From the NCBI GenBank assembly GCA_049302575.1, contig JBAQMG010000110.1:90562-154561 (forward strand): a stretch of DNA of 64,000 bases, read 5' to 3'. Shown here in pieces: positions 58,615 to 64,000 of the stretch. The first letter of the stretch is position 1; every line of letters begins with the position of its first letter. The notes under the pieces are model-generated. The model had not been told where the DNA came from. It saw only the letters and a program-made list of their open reading frames with translations, and searched no databases. The DNA is from JBAQMG01 sp049302575. GTDB taxonomy: Bacteria; Bacillota; Desulfitobacteriia; Desulfitobacteriales; Desulfitobacteriaceae. A program made the position numbers and the translations under genes.

Positions 58615-60765
58615 TTGAAGTTCACGCATATTATTGCTAAAGAATTAGGCTTGAAAGCGGGTCAAGTTAGCGAAACGATTGCCCTTTTAGACGCTGACAA
58701 CACCATACCCTTTATTGCCCGATACCGTAAAGAGGTAACGGGTGAACTGGATGAGAATGTCTTGAGAAGTATTGTGGAGAGATTAGAGTATTTACGCCAT
58801 CTAGACCAGCGTAAAACTGAGGTTCTTCGCTTAATCGAGGAACAAGGTAAACTCACCGAAGACTTGCGCTCAATGATAGTGGCGGCAACTGTCTTACAAG
58901 AGGTAGAAGATATTTACCGTCCTTATAAACAGAAACGTCGGACGAGGGCTACTATCGCCAAGGAAAAGGGGCTCGAACCCTTAGCTCTTTGGCTCCTTTC
59001 CCAGCCGCCTAACGGAAATCCCGATGTGGAAGCACAAAATTATCTTTCTCCTGAACTAGGTGTTGGCTCTATTGCAGAGGCCTTAGCTGGAGCCAGTGAT
59101 ATTATTGCCGAGATTATTTCGGATGACGCCACGATTCGTAAACAGCTTAGAGTTTTGACTATTCGTCTGGCTGATATCGTAGCGGTTGGGAAGAAAACCA
59201 AAGAACGTTCTCCCTATGAAATGTATTACGAATATAAGGAACCATTACGTCAAATTCCACCGCATCGGATTCTAGCGCTTAATCGGGGAGAGAAAGAAGA
59301 AGTTCTAGCAGTTAAAATAGAGGTTCCTTTCTTAGAAATGCTCAAAGTTATTGAACGTCACTATCTTAAAACAGGTCCTTGTGTTGATTTAATGCGTGCT
59401 GCTGCAGAGGATGCCTATAAACGTTTGCTTGCTGCCTCGCTTGAACGTGAACTACGTAGTGATTTTTCTGCGCGCGCTGAAGAACAAGCGATTAAAGTTT
59501 TTGCCACAAATTTGCGCCAACTTCTTCTTCAACCTCCTGTACGAGGTAAAGTTGTTCTAGGGCTAGATCCGGGTTTTCGTACAGGGTGTAAGTGGGCTGT
59601 CGTGGATGATACCGGTAATTTACTTAAAGTAGGGGTCATCTATCCGCACCCACCACAGAACAAGCGGATTGAGGCCAAAGAGAGCTTAGCTCAAGTCATC
59701 AAGGAGTATAGTGTAAACTTAATTGCCATAGGAAACGGCACAGCTTCTAGAGAGAGTGAAGAGGTTGTCGCAGAATTAATTAATGAGCAGGGTTTGGTCG
59801 CAGAGTATATTTTGGTCAGTGAAGCAGGTGCTTCTGTCTATTCTGCCTCTAAATTGGCCGGCGAAGAATTCCCAGACTTCGATCTCTCGTTGCGCAGTGC
59901 GGTATCTATCGCCAGACGTTTACAAGATCCTTTAGCAGAACTAGTTAAAATTGAACCTAAAGCCGTTGGGGTGGGTCAGTATCAACATGATGTTCAGCCC
60001 AAACGTTTAGAAGAGTCTTTACATGGAGTCGTGGAATCCTGTGTTAACACTGTGGGAGTAGATCTAAATACAGCTTCTTCATCGCTTTTACAGTATGTCG
60101 CTGGGTTAAAACCTGCAGTAGCGAAAAATATAATTACTTGGCGTAACGAAAATGGGAAATTCAAGCGGCGTGATCAGTTAAAAAAAATACCTCGTCTAGG
60201 TGAACAAACTTATGTTCAATGTGCTGGTTTTATTCGTTTGCCGGAGGGAGAGAACCCTTTGGAAAATACGCCTGTTCATCCAGAGTCCTATGAATTAGCT
60301 CGAAAGATTCTCGGAAAAGCTGGCTATAAACCTGAAGATTTGCGAATTTGTCCGACGAAGATTCAAGAGACTTTAGGCGTTCTTGAGCCCGAAAGTCTAG
60401 CGGCTGAATTTGGAGCAGGGGTTCCGACAATCCGTGATATTTTATTCTCTTTACAACGCCCAGGTCGGGATCCTCGGGAAGATTTACCACGTCCCTTACT
60501 ACGAAGAGATGTGACTCACTTGGAAGATATTAGCGAAGGAATGGTCTTGGAAGGGACTGTGCGAAACGTCGTTGACTTCGGAGTATTCGTTGATATTGGG
60601 GTTAAACATGATGGTTTAGTGCACATCTCACAATTATGTCAAAAATTTATTCGACATCCGATGGAGGTCGTGGCAGTTGGCGATATTGTTAAAGTGCGAG
60701 TTATCGGCATTGATAAAGGTCGTGACAGGCTAAGTTTATCAATGCGTGATGTTTTAGATAATTAA
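58615..60765 (+). CDS. tex: Tex family transcription accessory/RNA-binding protein
   Basis: A 716-residue Tex protein. Domains: N-terminal helical region with IIAKELGLKAGQV and NTIPFIARYRKEVTGELDE; YqgF/RNase H-like domain beginning VVLGLDPGFRTGCKWAVVD; helix-hairpin-helix domain with ASSSLLQYVAGLKPAVAKNI; and a C-terminal S1 RNA-binding domain (EGMVLEGTVRNVVDFGVFVDIG, then DGLVHISQL). Tex affects transcription, translation fidelity and toxin expression in other bacteria; its exact mechanism is not settled. TTG 58615 behind GGAGGGGG (58600-58607) is preferred over ATG 58579. Length and order are standard. Confidence 0.95.
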   Translation: MKFTHIIAKELGLKAGQVSETIALLDADNTIPFIARYRKEVTGELDENVLRSIVERLEYLRHLDQRKTEVLRLIEEQGKLTEDLRSMIVAATVLQEVEDIYRPYKQKRRTRATIAKEKGLEPLALWLLSQPPNGNPDVEAQNYLSPELGVGSIAEALAGASDIIAEIISDDATIRKQLRVLTIRLADIVAVGKKTKERSPYEMYYEYKEPLRQIPPHRILALNRGEKEEVLAVKIEVPFLEMLKVIERHYLKTGPCVDLMRAAAEDAYKRLLAASLERELRSDFSARAEEQAIKVFATNLRQLLLQPPVRGKVVLGLDPGFRTGCKWAVVDDTGNLLKVGVIYPHPPQNKRIEAKESLAQVIKEYSVNLIAIGNGTASRESEEVVAELINEQGLVAEYILVSEAGASVYSASKLAGEEFPDFDLSLRSAVSIARRLQDPLAELVKIEPKAVGVGQYQHDVQPKRLEESLHGVVESCVNTVGVDLNTASSSLLQYVAGLKPAVAKNIITWRNENGKFKRRDQLKKIPRLGEQTYVQCAGFIRLPEGENPLENTPVHPESYELARKILGKAGYKPEDLRICPTKIQETLGVLEPESLAAEFGAGVPTIRDILFSLQRPGRDPREDLPRPLLRRDVTHLEDISEGMVLEGTVRNVVDFGVFVDIGVKHDGLVHISQLCQKFIRHPMEVVAVGDIVKVRVIGIDKGRDRLSLSMRDVLDN

Positions 60766-60815
60766 TAACTCTTAGTCTTATTTAGGTATTATTCTTTTAA
60801 AATGGAGAGGTATAA

Positions 60816-62009
60816 ATGAAAAAAATCAAACAAAGTAAGCAATTAAATAAAGTTTTAATTAAAGACGGCCGTATTAAGACGATGAGTGGGCAGGAATTTG
60901 TCGGAAGTATTCTTATTGAAGGAACAAAGATTATAGCGTTAGGTGAACAGTTAGAAGTTCCAAGCGACACTAGGGTAATAGAGGCCGAAGGACGTTGGGT
61001 TTTGCCAGGATTTATTGATGCCCATTGTCATGTCGGAATTGGAGAAGAAATATATCGCTTGGATGGAGACGATGTTAATGAGATGTCTGATCCATTAACG
61101 CCAGAAGCTAGGGCCCTTGATGGAATCAATCCTGAAGACGAGGGGTTTAGGGATGCTCGCCAAGGAGGAGTGACGGCTGTTTTTACCTGTCCGGGAAGCG
61201 GAAATGTGATCGGGGGAACAGGAGTAGTTCTTAAAACAGCCGGAAAAATTGTCGATAAAATGCTGCTCCGTGATTCAGCAGGGCTTAAAGTTGCCTTCGG
61301 CGAAAATCCCAAATCAGTCTATGGCGAACAAAAGAAAATGCCTATGACTCGCATGGGTATTGCTTCTCTTTTAAGACAGGCTCTAATAGATGCTCAGACC
61401 TATCAAGAAAATATCGTGCTTGGAAAAAGTGATTCTGACAAAAAACCAGAGCGTGATTTAGGGTTGGAAACTCTGAATTTAGTCCTTGAGCATAAGATTC
61501 CTTTACGTGCTCATGCCCATCGTACAGACGATATCATGACAGCGATCCGCATTGCTCGAGAATTTAAGGTAGATTTGGTGATTGAACACTGTACAGAAGG
61601 GCACAAGATTGCCGAAGAGTTGGCTGAATATGGTTATCCTGTGGTAGTCGGACCATCCTTGGTTAATCGCGCTAAGGTTGAATTAAAAGATAAAACGTTT
61701 AAAACACCCGGCATTTTGGCTAATGCCGGTGTTAAAGTGGCCATTATGACCGATCATTCAGTGACCCCGATTGAACAGTTACCTTTATGTGCTGCTTTAG
61801 CAGTCAAAGATGGTATGAGTGTGGAAGATGCATTAAGGGCAATAACGATTAATGCCGCAGAAATTTTGGGAGTTGCCGATCGTATTGGAACACTAGAGGT
61901 AGGTAAGGATGCCGATATCGTCATTTGGAGTGAGCACCCCTTCTCACTAATGGCTCGTCCGGTTTATGTCTTAATTGATGGAAAAGTTGTTAAACCGGAG
62001 GGGGAATAG
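60816..62009 (+). CDS. Amidohydrolase, imidazolonepropionase-like
   Basis: A 397-residue metal-dependent amidohydrolase. The N-terminal beta-sandwich begins VLIKDGRIKTMSGQEFVGSI, and VLPGFIDAHCHVGIGEE gives the first metal pair. Further ligands lie in LRAHAHRTDDI and LVIEHCTEGHKI, and the Asp in IMTDHSVTP. The C-terminal part, INAAEILGVADRIGTLEVGKDADIVIWS, closes the sandwich. The group resembles imidazolonepropionase-related enzymes, but the hut cluster is absent and the substrate is unknown. ATG 60816 has GGAGAGG upstream. tsaE begins 6 bases after the stop, so it may share a transcript with the tsa genes. Confidence 0.9.
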   Translation: MKKIKQSKQLNKVLIKDGRIKTMSGQEFVGSILIEGTKIIALGEQLEVPSDTRVIEAEGRWVLPGFIDAHCHVGIGEEIYRLDGDDVNEMSDPLTPEARALDGINPEDEGFRDARQGGVTAVFTCPGSGNVIGGTGVVLKTAGKIVDKMLLRDSAGLKVAFGENPKSVYGEQKKMPMTRMGIASLLRQALIDAQTYQENIVLGKSDSDKKPERDLGLETLNLVLEHKIPLRAHAHRTDDIMTAIRIAREFKVDLVIEHCTEGHKIAEELAEYGYPVVVGPSLVNRAKVELKDKTFKTPGILANAGVKVAIMTDHSVTPIEQLPLCAALAVKDGMSVEDALRAITINAAEILGVADRIGTLEVGKDADIVIWSEHPFSLMARPVYVLIDGKVVKPEGE

Positions 62010-62015
62010 GTTCGT

Positions 62016-62489
62016 ATGAAGTTCAGCGTCTGGAGTAGGAGTCCTCAAGAAACTAATCTGTGGGGACAACGTCTGGGTAAACTTCTGCGTGGGGGCGATG
62101 TAGTTTGTCTGTTGGGTAATTTGGGTGCTGGCAAAACAGCTCTAGCCCAGGGGGTAGGGCTGGCCTTGAAAGTGACCTCACCTTTGACCAGCCCGACATT
62201 TACCTTGATTCAGGAATATAGTGGTGAAACCGAAGGCAGTGAAACACGCTTAATTCATATGGATCTATATCGCTTACAACAGCCTGAGGAGGTTGAAGTG
62301 ATTGGAGTTACCGATTACTTTCAAGAGGAAACAATATGTCTGATTGAATGGCCGGAGATGGCACAAGATTACCTGCCGGAGGATTTACTTGAAGTTGAGT
62401 TTGAGGGAAATGGCGAGCTGCCACGCAAGTTAACTTTTCAGGCGATTACAGGGGATTGGGAACAACGTTTCCAAGGTTTTGACTATTAA
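62016..62489 (+). CDS. tsaE: tRNA threonylcarbamoyladenosine biosynthesis ATPase TsaE
   Basis: A 157-residue P-loop ATPase that works with TsaB and TsaD in t6A37 formation. The Walker A motif is GNLGAGKTALAQGVG; then SPTFTLIQEYSG, HMDLYRLQQPEEVEVIG and ICLIEWPEMAQDYLP are conserved TsaE segments. ATG 62016 is 6 bases after the amidohydrolase stop; the codons before it overlap a GGGGGAATAGG purine tract that gives the ribosome binding site. It is first in the chain tsaE-tsaB-rimI-tsaD, a layout conserved in Firmicutes. Confidence 0.95.
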   Translation: MKFSVWSRSPQETNLWGQRLGKLLRGGDVVCLLGNLGAGKTALAQGVGLALKVTSPLTSPTFTLIQEYSGETEGSETRLIHMDLYRLQQPEEVEVIGVTDYFQEETICLIEWPEMAQDYLPEDLLEVEFEGNGELPRKLTFQAITGDWEQRFQGFDY

Positions 62490-62510
62490 GGTTTAGGAGA
62501 TAAAAAATCA

Positions 62511-63239
62511 ATGAAATATCTCTGTATTGATACCACTACGAAAGTGACGGCTTTGGCGCTTGCCGAGGATGAGCACTTAGTAGCTGAAGGGTTTTTACAT
62601 ACGACCAGAAATCATTCCGAACACTTAATCCCGATGTTGGATCAGTTATTAGAGGCTTCGGCTTGGCGACTTGACGATTTAGACTTGATTGGAGTCGTAC
62701 GCGGACCGGGATCTTTTACAGGGATCAGGATAGGAATTGCTACTGCCCAAGGTTTGGCACAAGTGTTAAAAGTACCTTTGCTTAGCGTATTGTCCCTTGA
62801 TGCCTTAGCCTGGGCGGGTTACGGTCATAATGGGGATATAGTTCCCATTTTAGATGCCCGTAAAAACGAATGGTATACCGCAAGATATACCTGGAGGACA
62901 GGTCGGGAGTATGTTGAATGTCTTGATCAACCCTGCGCCGTGAAACCGAGACAATGGTTAGAAAAATTAGCCGAATTACAGAAACCGATCTGGTTTGCCG
63001 GAGATGCTGTTGCTAATGCTAAAGAAATTATCTTGAGCGTTTTAAAAGAGAGAGCTTGTTTTTTACCTGAATATGAAGGTCTACCCCGCGGAGCTTATGT
63101 TGCAAAAGCAGTGCGAGAAAAATGGCTTGACAAACCAGCAGGAGAATTAGTTGAGCCTTATTATATCCGTCTTTCGGAAGCTGAGGTTACCTGGGCTAAA
63201 AGACGACTAGAGTGGAGGGAAGAGCTCAATGGGGGATGA
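62511..63239 (+). CDS. tsaB: tRNA threonylcarbamoyladenosine biosynthesis protein TsaB
   Basis: A 242-residue ASKHA-fold protein, the TsaD partner in t6A37 synthesis. Marks are YLCIDTTTKVTALALAED, the histidine helix NHSEHLIPMLDQLL, DLIGVVRGPGSFTGIRIGIATAQGLA and VPILDARKNEWYTARY. It lacks the iron-binding residues of TsaD, as normal for TsaB. ATG 62511 has TAGGAGATAAA upstream, 21 bases after tsaE. Its last 11 bases overlap rimI. Confidence 0.95.
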   Translation: MKYLCIDTTTKVTALALAEDEHLVAEGFLHTTRNHSEHLIPMLDQLLEASAWRLDDLDLIGVVRGPGSFTGIRIGIATAQGLAQVLKVPLLSVLSLDALAWAGYGHNGDIVPILDARKNEWYTARYTWRTGREYVECLDQPCAVKPRQWLEKLAELQKPIWFAGDAVANAKEIILSVLKERACFLPEYEGLPRGAYVAKAVREKWLDKPAGELVEPYYIRLSEAEVTWAKRRLEWREELNGG

Positions 63240-63708
63240 GAACATTCGTCCGATGCGAATTGAGGACTTAAAGGCTGTTCACGCTATCGAACGGGTATCC
63301 TTTTCAAACCCTTGGTCGCTTCAGTCTTTCACAGCAGAATTACGGGATAATGATTATGCTCGGTATTTTTGTCTAGTAGCTGCTGAACAAGTGATAGGGT
63401 ATATGGGGTTGTGGTGTATTTTGGAGGAAGGACATATTTCGAATATAGCTATCTCTCCAGAATACCGAGGGAAGGGTTTTGGAGAGTTTTTGATACGTTC
63501 AGTCATGCAAAACATGAGAAGTACTGGCATGGAACGGATGACCCTCGAAGTACGAGTATCTAACTTGGTGGCAAGGAATCTCTATGAGCGACTTGGTTTT
63601 TTAACGGCGGGAGTCCGCAAAGCTTATTATGCCGATAATCGAGAGGATGCTCTAATAATGTGGGCAGAACTTGAGAAAAATCGAAGTCTGGAAGTGAACA
63701 CTAAGTGA
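63229..63708 (+). CDS. rimI: Ribosomal protein S18-alanine N-acetyltransferase RimI
   Basis: A 159-residue GNAT acetyltransferase that modifies the N-terminal alanine of ribosomal protein S18. Visible parts are IRPMRIEDLKAVHAIERVSF, the PWSLQSFTAELRD segment, ISNIAISPEYRGKGFGEFLI with the acetyl-CoA-binding Q/R-x-x-G-x-G/A turn, and LEVRVSNLVARNLYERLGF. ATG 63229 overlaps tsaB by 11 bases and rimI itself overlaps tsaD by 4, so all are translationally coupled. Other GNATs are possible by fold, but the position between tsaB and tsaD decides the call. Confidence 0.93.
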   Translation: MGDENIRPMRIEDLKAVHAIERVSFSNPWSLQSFTAELRDNDYARYFCLVAAEQVIGYMGLWCILEEGHISNIAISPEYRGKGFGEFLIRSVMQNMRSTGMERMTLEVRVSNLVARNLYERLGFLTAGVRKAYYADNREDALIMWAELEKNRSLEVNTK

Positions 63709-64000
63709 GTGTCAAAACCAAAAACCAACTATATATTTTGGGAATAGAAACAAGCTGTGACGAAACTTCGGCAGCAGTGTTATTGAATGGTACTGATCTG
63801 TTAAGTCATGTAATAGCTTCGCAAATTACAACTCACCAGAAGTACGGGGGAGTAGTACCGGAAATTGCTTCTAGAGAGCATTCGTTACATTGGCAAGGAG
63901 TAGTTCAACAAGCTCTGCAAGAGGCTAAACTAGATTATACCGAGCTTTCGGCGGTTGCAGTTACTTATGGGCCGGGGCTAGTCGGCTCACTATTAGTTGG
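63705..64000 (+). CDS. tsaD: tRNA N6-adenosine threonylcarbamoyltransferase TsaD, 3' end cut
   Basis: The first 98 codons of TsaD are visible and then the window ends. GTG 63705 overlaps the rimI stop (GTGA). The sequence LYILGIETSCDETSAAVLLNG is the classical phosphate-binding start. It is followed by SHVIASQITTHQKYGGVVPEIASREH, which bears the metal-binding histidine region to come, and by AVTYGPGLVGSLLVG at the edge. It transfers the threonylcarbamoyl group to A37 of tRNAs that read ANN codons. The full family length is about 340 residues, so some 240 lie outside. Confidence 0.96.
   Translation, partial: MSVKTKNQLYILGIETSCDETSAAVLLNGTDLLSHVIASQITTHQKYGGVVPEIASREHSLHWQGVVQQALQEAKLDYTELSAVAVTYGPGLVGSLLV

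Overview
The window is a chromosomal stretch of an AT-rich, Gram-positive, endospore-forming anaerobe, most likely a member of the Peptococcaceae close to Desulfosporosinus or Desulfitobacterium. The evidence is a GerA/GerC/GerB germinant-receptor operon, GGAGG-type ribosome binding sites with frequent GTG/TTG starts, Firmicutes-type mazEF, murT-gatD and DUF2225 genes, membrane-anchored multiheme c cytochromes, a sulfide:quinone oxidoreductase and the futalosine route to menaquinone. Species assignment is inference. No rRNA, tRNA, CRISPR array or intact mobile element was seen.

Layout. 0-9 kb: the end of a hexokinase, a decayed ppnP remnant, sqr, a small octapeptide-repeat protein, crcB, a 44-residue zinc-ribbon protein, an NrfH-like tetraheme cytochrome, an AbrB-RelE fusion, amtB behind a structured leader, and a DEDDh exonuclease. 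9-15 kb (minus strand): ger operon followed by a membrane-anchored FMN glutamate-synthase-like protein. 15-24 kb: an Old Yellow Enzyme with a hybrid histidine kinase, a radical SAM protein, a LytS-type kinase, then acpS-nnr-alr. 23.7-24.65 kb is a gene-free stretch with repeats, a promoter-to-terminator ncRNA candidate and an AGTT microsatellite. 24.6-33.7 kb: MATE exporter, MBL lipoprotein plus DUF3006, and gltB-gltD with Arg codon use unlike the neighbours. 33.7-37.5 kb is a scarred region: a phage terminase stub, a Zn alcohol dehydrogenase, a broken polysaccharide-deacetylase-like gene, and the GC-richer mqnB-mqnD pair. 37.5-44 kb: UPF0173 hydrolase, kdpD-kdpE and a KimA-like potassium/amino-acid-type permease. 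44-49.3 kb: proC, a small membrane protein, a lytic transglycosylase, murT-gatD, mazEF. 49.5-58.5 kb: chemoreceptor, PuuD-like amidotransferase, ATC-hydrolase-like protein, tcdA, hexaheme lipoprotein, MFS, M20 hydrolase, DUF2225. 58.6-64 kb: tex, an amidohydrolase and tsaE-tsaB-rimI-tsaD, with tsaD cut by the window edge.

Functional themes: respiratory electron transfer around menaquinone (mqnB/D, sqr, tetra- and hexaheme cytochromes); nitrogen assimilation (amtB, gltBD, proC); cell wall (alr, murT-gatD, lytic transglycosylase); t6A and related tRNA modification (tsaE/B/D, tcdA); stress, toxin and sporulation functions.

The items most worth a second look are the AbrB-RelE single-chain protein, kdpDE next to a KimA-type transporter instead of kdpFABC, the nine-unit octapeptide-repeat protein, the ncRNA candidate with competing terminator pairing at 24.0-24.2 kb, and a three-copy dispersed hairpin repeat. 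Start codons were re-chosen by ribosome binding site in many genes; this is stated in each entry. All family assignments are from reading the sequence, with no database search.
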